Shown: positions 23,757-35,619, counted from the first letter of the stretch. The stretch is DNA of 64,000 nucleotides from Daucus carota subsp. sativus (GCF_001625215.2 NC_030382.2:34706610-34770609), one strand, 5' to 3'. The notes: a model not told the origin generated them from the letters alone. Numbers and translations are program-made.

Positions 23757-23898
23757 TACGACACTCTTATGCAGTAAGAAGCTGTTTGACAAACATATAA
23801 CCCGTTTTTTAAAGTTAGAGGTTTGTGATAAAATTAGAGTTTGCGATGTTTTAGAGTTTTGACCATTTCAATCCGCTAATGTTAGTGTTTCATAGTTA

Positions 23899-24263
23899 GA
23901 GCATCTCCAATGTCGTTGGCTATATTGGACATGTAGGACATTATGTAAAATTTGTTGAATCTGTAATACATTGTGCTTCAATGGTATTAGCTGTAATTTA
24001 AAAATATTTTATTAATATTTAGATTGTTATAAATAGAATATATCAGTTTAATATGATAATAAATGATGTGTAATCTTTTTACAGTTTTTTTACAGACTTA
24101 TAAAAATTTGACAAATATAGTCATCCATTAGAGGTTGACTATAATCATTGAAAAGGGGTGAGTATGGTTGGAGTGTTTTTTTTTTAAGAGATTGGCTATA
24201 TTTTTTTATTTTTGTATGACAATTTACTTTTTAGCTAAGAACTCTTCATGGTTGGAGACGCTT
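23899..24263. mobile_element. Tourist-like MITE (GAGCATCTCCAATG ends, TTA duplication)
   Basis: 365 bp. Left end GAGCATCTCCAATG and inverted right end AAGCGTCTCCAACC, with TTA at 23896-23898 and 24264-24266. The 3-bp TTA duplication fits PIF/Harbinger-type elements. Confidence 0.65.
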
Positions 24264-24519
24264 TTAGCGAAAAAAATAGAGGTTTGGGCTCAAAAAGCTA
24301 ATTTTCAAAAAGCTACATAATTTTTTGGGTTAGGGATTTTGATATTTGTCATAAAAAGTTAATCAAACAACTATTTACCAAACAATTTTATATTTACCAA
24401 ACAGTTTTACAAATAAGCGTTAATTCAATTCAATACCCAAAACATCTATTTTTAATCAATCCATTCGAAATTCCTAAACAGGGCCATATAATTTGAAATT
24501 GCGTTTCTTTATCGAAGAA

Positions 24520-24831
24520 ATGGCTATGGTTACAAATGTAAGGTGCTGAATATCCATTCGTGTTATTCAGCAAAAGCTCATGTTGCATGTTTCGCAGCAT
24601 CAAGGCATTGATCTCCAACTTTTGTGCCAGTCCAATAGTTTACGAGCTTGATGAACTGCCAAATGGGAAACAAATGGAAGAAAGCTCAAACCATTCGAAA
24701 GAAAGCCAGTAGTGCCAGTCATTTTCAGAGGGAAAGAAGTAATAGGTGGTCCTAATGAGCTCATGGGTTTCCTTGTGAAGTGAAAATTTGTTCCCCTGAT
24801 ATTCGGAGCTAAAGCTATATGGTGGTTATAG
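24520..24831 (+). pseudogene. Broken CC-type glutaredoxin copy (unit 1)
   Basis: Clearly derived from the intact gene at 35311: the same start context (ATGGCTATGGTTACA) and the same middle and end. A base insertion right after the start region and a deletion near the GRKPVVPV region shift the frame. The active-site codons now read Cys-Cys-Met-Phe in place of Cys-Cys-Met-Cys. No full-length product is possible. Confidence 0.9.
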
Positions 24832-25647
24832 TCTATAAATTATCTGATTGTGATTAGTCACATGAGTGTGCTCTGATTATAGTGTTATCTCACTATATTA
24901 AGTAAGATTCACAGGCCTTTTGTAACTGACAGGACAATCTCTTTACATGAATTATGTATGAGCTGGTTTTGTGATTAGTATATCTTGAGTGGAACTAAAA
25001 CAAAGAACAACTTGTATATGTGTCACTATGGCCTAATTTAAACATATGTCATCATCTCCTAACGAGTGTTCTAAAAATCGTCCGATTAATCGATTAAGGA
25101 GTAATGATTGATACATACTAATATGCTGGATAGATAGATACTCATTTCGATCGTCCAGCCCAAAAGAGATGCTGGACGTGAATTTGGTTATAATCCTGAC
25201 TGTTGGATACATAATTCGTCGACTATAAAACTGTGTTGTGTATGCCATTGTATTAACCGGATGAAAATCTGAACTACCAAATGCCTTGCACCTTCTTACG
25301 CAACCTAAAAAGGGGTTTTAAACTTTAAAGTATGGCCCTCAGAATCTAAGCCTTTTTTATGTTTTTAAGGGTCATTTAGTTGTACTGGTCCGATTTATAT
25401 GACCTTGCGGCAAAACCAAGTACACATCTTCCCTGTAAGCTAGTGTAAGTCCATGTGTGGCGTCTTCACCGACTAACTCCGCTTCCTACTTTTTGATAAA
25501 ACTGTCTGTAACTAATGAAAGCTAAAGATAAATACCAATGCCTAAGATCAAATTATATAGACTGATTAAAAGGGAGCTGAAAGTGCTACTGAGCCAAGCT
25601 TATTTTTATCTTAGAATGTTACATTGTTTTTGTTGACATGGTATTGT

Positions 25648-25962
25648 TTAATTTGATAACACAGCCTGGTATGGCTTGATCAGAGTTACAAGGGAGCCAC
25701 TCAAGTGAAGTGACATGACTTCATTGGTTGATCCCACAAGCTTGCCTCCTATGAACACTGCTGGAACCGCGGGCGCACTGCACCCCAACCGGTAGAGAGC
25801 CTTCTCCATTTCCCTTCCCTCGGGATCTTTGTCGATTTCATAAACGACTGGCCTCACTTCCAGTTCTTGAAACAGAATGTCCACCGCATAGCACAAACAG
25901 CATGTGCTCTTGCTGAAGATCACAACTCCATTCTCTGACACCAGTCGCGAGATCTTCTCCAT
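25648..25962 (-). CDS. CC-type (class III) glutaredoxin, CCLC active site, copy A
   Basis: Intronless, 104 residues, the normal size for plant CC-type (ROXY) glutaredoxins. The active site CCLC is at residues 21-24, after VVIFSKST. The glutathione-binding features are present: AVPAVFIGG (cis-Pro region) and the GSTNEVMSLHLSG stretch. The C terminus ends KPYQAVLSN rather than the ALWL motif that ROXYs use to bind TGA factors. This class is land-plant specific and mostly acts in the nucleus or cytosol with TGA bZIP factors and TOPLESS. Whether this member keeps that interaction is doubtful given its C terminus. It differs from copy B (28040) by one residue, Gln/His at 32. A TATA box lies 63 bp upstream. 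Confidence 0.95.
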   Translation of the reverse strand: MEKISRLVSENGVVIFSKSTCCLCYAVDILFQELEVRPVVYEIDKDPEGREMEKALYRLGCSAPAVPAVFIGGKLVGSTNEVMSLHLSGSLVTLIKPYQAVLSN

Positions 25963-26024
25963 CTCCAGAGGAGAAACTAGTTAGAAGCTTAGGTTGCTTG
26001 AACTCTAAGTCCTCAGTGCTCATC

Positions 26025-26032
26025 TATTTATA
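26025..26032 (-). promoter_or_regulatory. TATA box of glutaredoxin copy A
   Basis: TATAAATA on the minus strand, 63 bp upstream of the ATG at 25962. The same spacing occurs in copy B. Confidence 0.75.
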
Positions 26033-26718
26033 CTTAACCAATTCTGGACTAATTCCACCATGTAAGAATATTTAAAAGTCTAGGGCTTTACTTAGATTCT
26101 AGGCTCGAATAAAGCAACTTTTCAAGATAGAGATGCACTAGAATTATCTTCCACATACCAATCAAGTTGGAAGATAACAATATATTCTGCAGATCTGTAA
26201 GTTTGTCTATGTGAATAAACGAAACCATCCAGTTCATATAATAAACACTTCTTATCAGATATATGGACAGAACTCTGGCTAAAATGATTAAGTATATTGA
26301 TTTTTCACACATTTGAAGCCCAAAGATCATGCTTTTGACCACATCATATTTATGGACTGTAATACTCTTTATTAAAGTAGCACAAGAAGAAACAGTCGAT
26401 TTTCAACAGATTCTCCAACTTTTTAATATATTCTGAGATAGAGAGATTAAAAATGAGATAACTTTCAGTCTCTGTGCAAGATTCTTGGAGTCCTCCTTAA
26501 AAACTTGCATGCTTAATTTTTACTATACAGCTTGTTGAGATATAGGAAATAAACAAAAAGTCTCCTAGTCCTCATTTTCTCTCTGTATAGTTCTGTTTTT
26601 GTTTTAGTTGCACAAGTTGGTATAGAGCCTTGTCTTGTCTGATCAATATGAACAACTCAGTTCCTCTTTCCTTTGTACCTTAGTTAACTAAAGAAAACTA
26701 TGCAAATGGAGTATACAA

Positions 26719-27340
26719 ATGAAGGCTCTCCTGGGAGCTCAAGAAGAACGGGAAACAGTACTTGAAAAATGTTATACTGAAGTTGAAGATGAGGAAGGAT
26801 TAAACCAAGCTCAAAAGGATAAATATGAGAAGATCAAGAAAGAAAAATCAACAAGCTTTTTCTTGATACATTAAGGAGTACAATCATACGATGCAGATTG
26901 GGTGAAAATCGCTTCTGCCCCCACAGCACAAGCCTGGGAAATTTTAGAAATTTTGTATAGAGGTGATGAAAAAGTAAATAGTGTAAGATTTCAAACTCTT
27001 CTTAGTGAATTTGAATGAATACATGAAACAGAGTCCGAGCCCATTTCAGATTATTGTTCACGGAGTATTATCTGTAGTTAACAAATTAAAAAGGAATAGT
27101 GAAGCTCTGGGTGATGTTCGTGTCATTGAGAAAATTCTCCATTCTTTAGGTTCAAAATTTGGCTACAAAGTTGTAGCCATCGAAGAATCTTAAGATGTAA
27201 GCAAAATGACCATTCATGAAAGTAAGCTTGTTAAAAGCCCATGAAGAAAGATTGAACACGAAAAAGAATGAAGTGTCATCAGATCAAGCACTTGAATTAA
27301 AATCCTCCCTAGATGAAAAAGAAATCACATTGTAAAAATC
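26719..27340 (+). mobile_element. Decayed Ty1/copia gag fragment
   Basis: Starts MKALLGAQEERETVLEK and continues with the gag (UBN2-type) pattern: NQAQKDKYEKIKK, then AQAWEILEILYRG, VRFQTLLSEFE, VVNKLKRN, DVRVIEKIL and VVAIEES. Internal stops and frameshifts break it. No LTRs or other retroviral-like domains are visible nearby, so this is a lone remnant lodged between the two glutaredoxin units. Confidence 0.85.
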
Positions 27341-27479
27341 AAGCAGGAGAACGTAGTCGTGGAGGGGATATGCAATATATCTATACTGACAGTTTTTGCA
27401 TGCCTTGCAACTTCTAACACTCTTTTAGATTTTAACTGTCAAACATATATAATCCGAAATTGTGTTTCTTCTCTAAGAA

Positions 27480-27786
27480 ATGGCTATGGTTACAATGTTA
27501 GGTGCTGAATATCCATTTGTGTTATTCAGCAAAAGCTCATGTTGCATGCTTCGCAGAATCAAGGCATTGATCTCCAATTTTGTGCAAATTCAACAGTTTA
27601 CGAGCTTGATGAACTGCCAAATGAAAAACAAATGGAAGAAAGCTCAAACCATTAGAAAGAAAGCCAGTAGTGCCAGTCATTTTCAGAAGGAAAGAACTAA
27701 TAGGTGGTCCTAATAAGCTCATGGATTTCCTTGTGAAGTGAAAGTTTGTTCCCCTGATATTCCAAGCTAAAGCTATATGGTTATAG
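27480..27786 (+). pseudogene. Broken CC-type glutaredoxin copy (unit 2)
   Basis: Starts like the intact gene at 35311 and shares the promoter-proximal sequence with it (for example TTTTGCATG and a leader ending in AGAAATGG). The active-site motif is Cys-Cys-Met-Leu, losing the fourth Cys. Two small deletions shift the frame, so the 77-codon open frame diverges into nonsense after the first 30 residues. It shares one downstream lesion area with the unit 1 copy, so the copy was already broken when the unit was duplicated. Confidence 0.9.
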
Positions 27787-28039
27787 TCTATAAATTATCT
27801 GATTGTGATTAGTTACATGAGTGTACTCTGATTATAGTGTTATCTCAGTATATTAAGTAAGATTCACAGGCCTTTTGCAACACTGTCTGTAACTAATGAA
27901 ATTATGAAAGCTAAAGATAGATACCAATGCCTAAGAACAAATTATATAGACTAGAGATTAAAACGGAGCTGAAAGTGCTGAGCAGCCAAGCTTATTTTTA
28001 TCTTTGAATTTTACATTGTGTTTGTTGACATGGTATTGT

Positions 28040-28354
28040 TTAATTAGATAACACAGCCTGGTATGGCTTGATCAGAGTAACAAGGGAGCCACTCAAGTGT
28101 AGTGACATGACTTCATTGGTTGATCCCACAAGCTTGCCCCCTATGAACACTGCTGGAACCGCGGGCGCACTGCACCCCAACCGGTATAGAGCCTTCTCCA
28201 TTTCCCTTCCCTCGGGATCTTTGTCGATTTCATAAACTACTGGCCTCACTTCCAGTTCATGAAACAGAATGTCCACCGCATAGCACAAACAGCATGTGCT
28301 CTTGCTGAAGATCACAACTCCGTTCTCTGACACCAGTCGCGAGATCTTCTCCAT
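28040..28354 (-). CDS. CC-type (class III) glutaredoxin, CCLC active site, copy B
   Basis: Intronless, 104 residues, identical to copy A (25648) except His for Gln at residue 32. The CCLC active site, AVPAVFIGG and the C-terminal KPYQAVLSN are unchanged. Frame, TATA box (28417-28424) and leader are intact, so this is presumably a second functional gene from a recent duplication. At the nucleotide level the flanks have diverged more than the coding part, which suggests purifying selection or gene conversion on the coding region. Confidence 0.95.
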   Translation of the reverse strand: MEKISRLVSENGVVIFSKSTCCLCYAVDILFHELEVRPVVYEIDKDPEGREMEKALYRLGCSAPAVPAVFIGGKLVGSTNEVMSLHLSGSLVTLIKPYQAVLSN

Positions 28355-28416
28355 CTCCAGAGGAGAAACTAGTTAGAAGCTTAAGTTGCTTAAATTCTAT
28401 GTTCTCGATGGTCACC

Positions 28417-28424
28417 TATTTATA
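28417..28424 (-). promoter_or_regulatory. TATA box of glutaredoxin copy B
   Basis: TATAAATA on the minus strand, 63 bp upstream of the ATG at 28354. Confidence 0.75.
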
Positions 28425-31400
28425 ACCAATTGTGGACTACTTCCTCCATGTAAGAACATTTCGAAGTCTAGTGCTTTACTTAGATTCCAGACTTGAAAAA
28501 AGCTACTTTTTCGAGATGGAGATGCACTACTGTTATCCTCCACAGACCAATCAAGTTGGAAGATAGCAATATATTCTGCACATCCATTTATGTGAATAAA
28601 ATCAAACCTTCCAGTTTAAAACACTTCTACTTATTGGAGAAATCTGACAGAACTATGACTTAATGATTAATTATTTATGTTTGTCACAAATGGTCATGCT
28701 TGTTACCACATGCACATTTATGAACTCTAATACTCTGCATCAATTAATTGAGAAACTGTCAATTTTCACCAGATTCTCCAACTTGTGTTTATATTCTGAG
28801 ATAGAAAGATTGCAAATGAGATACCTTTCGGTGGCTGTGGAAGATTCTTGGAGTCCTCCCACAAACTTGTGTGCTTAATTCTTACAACTTACAAGTAAGT
28901 ATCCAAGTTTGGCCTTATATACAATGCTACCAAACTATATGTCAATGAAGTTTTAAACACTTGATACACGACTAGAACAGTCAATAGGAGTTCAAAGAGT
29001 GTCAACCAAGTACCAACAATGATATCATCATAGGACTGCAATGACAGTACAGAGTACTATGAGTTGTGTATTATGCAGGCTCAGGTTCTATAAGACAGTT
29101 TTAACAATTCAGTAAGATATGAGTCCAGTAGTAAGGGTGCAGGAAACCTTTCACCTGACTAAAAAAACCCTGAGTTCTTGATATTGCTCTCGTTTTTTAT
29201 AACAAGAAGTTTAATCAGGAAAGGAACAATTAAATTCTCTTTTAGTCGTTCTTAATATTAATATCTGACCTTTCTTGCACAAGAATAGAAATAGGAATCA
29301 CGAAGGTAGTTCATCTGGTGCTTGAACTAATACAATTAGATTATAAATGTAACTAAGATACTATGCATTAAAAAAAAAAGATACCAGCGTGCATACATGT
29401 GTCAAAAATATCAGGTTTACCGTGGCATAATGTTTCTACAAACGAGCAAATATCATATAGCATGTAATTTTCAGGCATACTGGATCGTTCTGTCAGAACA
29501 TGTCTAATCACTAATTTAAAAAATTCCCAAGAGTAGATTTTCTCCATATGAGAAGAATCTGTGAGTTTTGATTTATTTCAAATATCGATCTACATGAACA
29601 GAGATTGGCTGAGAATGTATATATTCCACCTATGAAAACAACTGGGATGGAAGGATAAACACCTTTTAGTTTCCCAAAACATTTTCCCTCCCATTCGCAT
29701 CTTGATCTAGTTCATGTGTTCCAGGACTTGCACCGCGTTATTAATGAAGTGCCTTTGCACTATCGCAATGCAAGTCAGAGCTCTTTGTGGAAATCACTAC
29801 AGGCGCTTTTTATGCAAGGTCTTTTACTCTATCCAACTAAATAAAATATATGGACTTCAGAAGATTTGTACAACACAGAGCTTATGAAAAAGAATGAGAA
29901 ATTGGTTTTGCCATAACCAAATGAGAAAGTTAAGATATGTGCCAAAGCTAGAAAATACAGAAAGCTAAGTGGCCATGAACTCTTCTAAGCAAGCTTGTGT
30001 ACAGTGGTGGACTCTTACCAATGCAGATACTCAATATAAATCCTATAAAGAGAAAAATGTGGAACGGTTTTAACTCCAAAGTGAGAAAAATACACTTCAA
30101 AAGTTGAGATAACCTCCATAATACTAGGATGCAGTTATGAATAATGAAATGATAGCAATATCCTTGACTGCTTCAAGCATGGAGATTTCAACGACTAAGT
30201 GTCAATAGCAAGTTTACATGGGATAACTGATTAGGAGCGAGCGCTGGAGAGTTTGGGGAACATATTCTCAAGTCAATCACAATCAATTATTTAGAAGGAA
30301 CTTCAAGAATAAAACCTATTAACTATCTGAAGAGTGAAGAACCTTCAAAAACTGTTTCATAATGCAGGTGAACTATTCAGCGCTCCTAAATGCCAATTTG
30401 CTTCTCTATGTGGGTAAAGTTGAACTCTAAATTGTTCTCTAATAAAGTGAAACTGCACGTTTTTATGGTGAATAGACCACGAATTATTTTCAGGTCTATG
30501 TGATCCTTTCCGATTATTGCCCCTTTAAAACTCTCGATATACTTAACAAAATCTTACGCAAGATCACTAACACTGCAAAATGATTTAAAGAGAGAGCCTA
30601 AACTCAGTTGATAAATCCTGGGGAAAAAAAAAGGACAGTTGAATTTCTGCTAAACTTAACACCACATTCTGACCTAGTACATTTTTGCATATTTTTATTT
30701 ACTCCTTTCAGGTTCTACATCATCGTTTATCTTGGTAGGAACCCTCTCAGAATGTGGAAAAAGGCAAGTGTGTCTATAATTCAAGTCGGTCAACTTTCTG
30801 GTGTTGGTCCCCTCTTAAGCTCATAGCCTAAAAAACTCAAGCAAGAGAAGCAAGCACTGTAAAGCCATAGATTTACTAAAAGCTTATGACGTAATTGGCT
30901 AAACAGAGTATATCTCAGTTGCATTTATATACTAGAAATTTGTTAAGAGAAACAAAAACTCCCCTTTCCAGCTTAAAAATAGATCAGTATTACTTAAGAC
31001 ATCGAAGATTCGCAAAACTAGTGAGAAAAGAAGACTTATCATGATATGATTCTCACTATGTCACAAAGGAACTTCATGCTTAAAAGCATTTACTTTTCTT
31101 CTTTCTGGATGGTGTATACTACAAAACCATCCTACTATGTGAGCTTACAAATTTGCCAACAAAGTGCTCGTCTGCTAGATGCAGGCTAATTTAATCATAG
31201 CCAAGCATGAGGTGCAAACAGAATAAGACATGTCCAAGTTGCAGAACCATCATATGCAAATTTCTTAGTTTTAATACTACTCCAAAGGCCATGTAGCATA
31301 TATACTTCTTTACTAGGAAATCACTAATGATCATCCAATTCAACGTTCGTTGCAATGATGCATCTTGATGCAAACCACACTAAATACATGGAAATAGACA

Positions 31401-32028
31401 TGTGATGGGATTTTCTGAAATAAATCGCATGTTTCAATATAAATGACTTGAAGAAAACTTAAAAAAAAATAACATAAAAAAATCAAAAGAAATCAATGGA
31501 TATAAGACTAAATGACCAGATGCATTCTATGTGAGACATAATGAAAAAGAATGGCTTCTGAGATATCTGCAAAATGGGGTAATAGTGTCCACTTCAGAGA
31601 AAAAGACAAACAACTATCTAATGCACATTTGCACTTTAGATCTATTGTTGCACATAAAATCAGTCACTTAGTTTCAAACTGTAATATAAGAGTTAAAGAA
31701 CATTTTTTTATTGTTGATTGTCAGGACTAGATAGTGTTTTTCCAGATATGCAACATTATTCCAATATCTGTAAACAAAATATTATGAAAAAGTTCATAAA
31801 AGCTCTCACTTTAATTGCGTTAAGAAATTGGACTTCTTCCGTTCACCATAATCCCCGGACATGCAAAACCGGAAAATTAGCTTAAACGAAAATCAGCATA
31901 TTCAAAGCAACATGTTAATCTTATGGTCTGTTCGAGAACTTGAATTTCATTTAAAATTATTTGAAATCGAGGACATTCAATTACTAGCATAAAGCGGAGA
32001 ATTTGAGACACTTCAGATTATGTCCTTA

Positions 32029-32423
32029 GAGCAACTCCAATGCAATGCTATATTTGGTTCTATTGCTATATTATAGCATCAAAAGTAAAAAAACTCAACT
32101 TCAAAGGGGTGCTATATTTGGATGCATCCATGCATAGATGCATCCTTGGTTCTATATTTGAAACCAAGGATGGATCCATCCATGTTGCCACATCATCAAT
32201 AAATAGAAATTGGAAACTAGTTAATGAGTTAATGAGTTAGGTAAAAGTTAAAGAGTTGGTTCTATATAGAAGTTAGATAAAAGTTAATGAGTTGGTTAAA
32301 TTTGAAACAAGTTATAGAACTTAGCATTGGAGTGCAAGTTTTATTTTAGCACCAAAAAACACTTTTTGGTGCTATATTATAGCAATAGCAATAGATATAT
32401 AGCATCTAGCATTGGACTTGCTC
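32029..32423. mobile_element. Tourist-like MITE (GAGCAACTCCAATGC ends, TTA duplication)
   Basis: 395 bp with ends GAGCAACTCCAATGC and GAGCAAGTCCAATGC (inverted), flanked by TTA at 32026-32028 and 32424-32426. It contains a GGATGCATCCATGCA palindromic core and a 66-codon open frame that recurs in the related copy at 39859. Confidence 0.85.
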
Positions 32424-33863
32424 TTAAAGACCAAGTTTGGAACCATTTATGTCTAATTCTCAGAGATCATAAAATTTTTTAATGCCAGTTTAAATTGGGG
32501 TTCATCATGACTTTGAACAACAAAATTCTGAATTGGCTGTGTAGCCTTTATTAACTGAAGTATAATGCGGTTGTGCTAACATCTCATTTTAACCGGAAAG
32601 CTGTTTTAGCAAATAATTTTCTGAGTCCCCAAATGGGTATATTTATCCAATATCTAGTATAAGTCTTTAACAGAGAGCATAATGAGATAAAGTTCTATTG
32701 ATATTGACAACCACTAAATTAAAGTATTGCAACAAAAAATTCCGTTGGCAATCATGAATTCTGTTTGGTAATCGAGAGTAGCAATGGAATAAGCTTGTGA
32801 TATACAGTTGCAAAAAAAAAACCGCCACAGGGAAGGCATTTACAACAGATATTGTTTCTTTGACAACTTAGCGACGGAGATGCAATAGTTTAGCAACAAA
32901 ATTCAAGGTGTTACCCCTTCGACGCAACTAAGTGCCGTTAACATTCTTATTTAGGAACTTAGGAACTTAGCAACTGAGAATTTAGCAACAAAATTCTTGT
33001 TGTTGTAAACAACAAGACACATGCAAAAAATGTCAATATCTATGTATTAGAAACAGATTGACCAACCGAAAAAAAAAAAAAAATCTAACAGAAAAACTTT
33101 AAAAAATTATAATAAACCAAACCACGGCAAGTTGTGCGAGTAAATGACTAACCATATATACAATCGACCTTTCATTCTGCCTGCAGCCACTCAACCAGTT
33201 TTTGTAATCGAATCCAGTCAACATCTTGTGTTCTACAGAATGTTGCAGGTGCATACATACGTGGCCAACTCTGATACCTGAAATGTACCTTACAGTACTT
33301 AAATTATCATAAGATAAAAGAAGAAAAGGAGATATATGCTTTTATTCCCAAGGGTCATACTAATCATAACGTCACAGGGAAAATAAAAAAGTTGAACTGC
33401 ACCCGTGCACAGCACTAATCAAAAAATTGTTGGAGCAAATAATATATGAGGCATATGAAAATTGATGTAAATATGTATTTTCAGGCACATATATATCGAT
33501 GTTAATATATATATATACAACATAAGCAGGGACGGAGCTAGCATTGGGGCACTCGGGATACTTACCCCATGATTTTTAAAATTTCTATATTTTGTGGTAT
33601 GAATTGATAAGATGCACAGTTTTGCTCCTCATGCGGGAGTCATTGTTCTGCTACCTATATGAACTGTGTTCAGCTCTTACTCCTTCTACACTTTAGATTC
33701 ATTTATGTTTAACTTCTTGTTAGCATATATACTTGGGTTTTTGTGATCAAAGAATCAAATATAGTTTCAGGTTTAGTAGTTTATGTTTGATTTTCAGGTT
33801 TAGTAATTTCATTTTTTTGCCTCCATTAATTAAAAATCCTAGATCCGTCCTTGAACATAAGTA

Positions 33864-34102
33864 CTCCCTCTGGCTCATTTAATTCTATACGTGCTCGATA
33901 CACACTTCAATGCTCTTATAAAACATAGTTCTATAACTTATTTTTAAAATTTTATTTTTCTGAATAAAAATATAACATTCAAACTTTCATACAGAAAAGA
34001 AAAATCTTAAAAATAAGTTACAGAACTATACTTTACGGGAGTATTAAAGTCCGTGGCGCGTCCCCGTCCCCCAATGTATATAACTCAGGGGGATAGAGGG
34101 AG
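33864..34102. mobile_element. Stowaway-like MITE
   Basis: 239 bp. Inverted ends CTCCCTCTGGCTCATT and CTCCCTCTATCCCC, flanked by TA on both sides (33862-33863, 34103-34104). The subterminal arms carry the AAGTATAGTTCTGTAAC-type inverted repeats seen in the element at 6965. Confidence 0.85.
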
Positions 34103-34825
34103 TAGTTTTTTGATCGATATAACATAAATAGTAGCTACCCTTCTGTCATGGGATTGGTACTGGCAGCGAGAGATTGATTGCTTAAGTACCTGACATTGAT
34201 GATATTAAAGTAAAACCTTATCCAGTTGTCTAAGCAGGAGAATATGTACGGAATAGGACTGGCGCATAACTTTTACATGGCTTAGCAGACGTGTTACTAC
34301 TCGTACCTTTCAATTCTCAATGTGATCAAAAAGAACTTCAGAGCTAGCAAGCAGTCGAAGCATGATATCGACATCAAGAATAATAGTAATTTTACGCCTT
34401 TAAGTTATGAACTTATCCATTGAAGTATATTTTGGTGAGAAATGTACTTAATTTACTGTTGGAAAGAACTAGAGAGATCAAATACTAATACTTTTGATTA
34501 TCCGTCAGTATTGACACATTCGGTTGCCATCCTCCATTGGAGATGCTCTTAGGAGCGATATTTACCTGCACTGCAAGGAAACAGGCCTTTCCTGGTAAAC
34601 TAAAATCGACTGACAATCGATCGACAGTAACTAAAGGTCTGATATATTTAGTGGCCACACAATAATAACCAAACACGATCTCCTTTGTTAGTGGTGTTAA
34701 AGCCGAGCAAATACCTCCTAACCGACTAATTATTTTCTGACGATGGCAATCAGTAGATTAAGGACCTTATAATCAGCTGAAAGTCTTTTCCGACCAATAT
34801 TAATGCTGGTGGTCGTAAAACCCTG

Positions 34826-34838
34826 TTTTGTTGTAGTG
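34826..34838. mobile_element. CACTA (En/Spm-type) terminus
   Basis: The sequence ends TTTTGTTGTAGTG, the complement of the CACTACAACAAAA terminus common in plant CACTA elements, followed by TTG. I did not find a matching CACTACAA end to the left, so the other terminus is missing, diverged or out of view. Confidence 0.55.
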
Positions 34839-35259
34839 TTGCTAAAAATGTCTGTATAATTGGTGAAATGCATTTGTTAATATGTACAGTGATCCAATTA
34901 AACAAGCATTATGCAAGGCCGATCCCAATTAAACAAGAATTTTAAACAAATGAAGAATGTGTTATATGGAGAATATAATGCATGGTAATCATAAGGTCCT
35001 GCAAGAATATGCATTCTATCTAAATTGACAGTTTTTGCATGTCAATCCACTGATTGGCAACTTGTAATATTCCTTGTAGATTTTCACTATCAAACGCTGA
35101 ATTGGTTGTCTGGGAATCCACTCATATCATTTCACAGCAAATTTTTATCACAGGTGCTAAATATCATTGTATTGATCAAGTCGGTCTTCACTATATAGTC
35201 CCCATCAGAGCTCAAGTTTCAACACAAACTTCTCAATAATCAAAACTTTTCACCTTTCT

Positions 35260-35267
35260 TATAAATA
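35260..35267 (+). promoter_or_regulatory. TATA box of the 35.3-kb glutaredoxin
   Basis: TATAAATA about 50 bp upstream of the ATG at 35311. Confidence 0.7.
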
Positions 35268-35310
35268 CCAACTTATATATTTCAAAATTGTAGATCCTTA
35301 TCTCTGAAAT

Positions 35311-35619
35311 ATGGCTATGGTTACAATGTTAGGCGCAGAATACCCGGTTGTGATATTTAGCAAAAGCTCATGTTGCATGTGTCACAGCATCAAGACATTG
35401 ATCTCCAACTTTGGTGCAAATCCAGTAGTTTACGAGCTGGATGAACTGCCCAATGGGAAGCAGATGGAAAGAGAGCTCAAAGCATTAGGAAGAAAGCCAG
35501 TTGTGCCAGTTATTTTTATAGGAAAAGAGTTAATAGGTGGTCCTAATGAAGTCATGAGCCTCCATGTCAAGGGAAAGCTTGTTCCACTGCTCTTGCAAGC
35601 TAAAGCTATATGGTTATAA
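35311..35619 (+). CDS. CC-type (class III) glutaredoxin, CCMC active site
   Basis: Intronless, 102 residues. The active site CCMC lies at residues 21-24 after VVIFSKSS. PVVPVIFIGKELIGG and GPNEVMSLHVKGKL provide the glutathione-binding segments. The protein ends AKAIWL, close to the ALWL-type C terminus used by ROXY glutaredoxins to bind TGA transcription factors, so this is the most ROXY-like of the cluster. It is probably the parent, or the best-preserved sister, of the two broken copies at 24520 and 27480, which share its leader sequence. Family members act in floral development, stress and nitrogen signalling as transcriptional co-regulators. The TATA box and frame are intact. Confidence 0.95.
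   Translation: MAMVTMLGAEYPVVIFSKSSCCMCHSIKTLISNFGANPVVYELDELPNGKQMERELKALGRKPVVPVIFIGKELIGGPNEVMSLHVKGKLVPLLLQAKAIWL

Larger units (their letters stand above)
24481..26560. repeat. Glutaredoxin segmental duplication, unit 1
   Basis: Carries a broken plus-strand glutaredoxin (24520) and an intact minus-strand one (25648). It matches 27440-28880 in the same order and orientation. Unit 1 has about 580 extra bases (roughly 24923-25500) that are absent from unit 2; short TGTAACT-type repeats at the edges suggest a deletion in unit 2. Confidence 0.85.
27440..28880. repeat. Glutaredoxin segmental duplication, unit 2
   Basis: Same gene order as unit 1 (24481-26560): broken plus-strand glutaredoxin, then an intact minus-strand one. 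Homology ends near the 'ttcttggagtcctcc' stretch in both units. Confidence 0.85.
28881..35250. other. 6.4-kb intergenic stretch without a convincing gene
   Basis: Short open frames only, none recognisable. It holds a Tourist-like MITE (32029), a Stowaway MITE (33864) and one CACTA-type terminus (34826). Around 32.85-33.01 kb are repeats of TTAGCAAC and its complement, of the kind found near CACTA element ends. Confidence 0.5.

Noticed and set aside
33181..33283. Minus-strand exon-like piece containing WPRMYAPATFCRTQDVDW after an AG
   Set aside because: Looks like a terminal exon but matches nothing I can name, and no companion exon was found.
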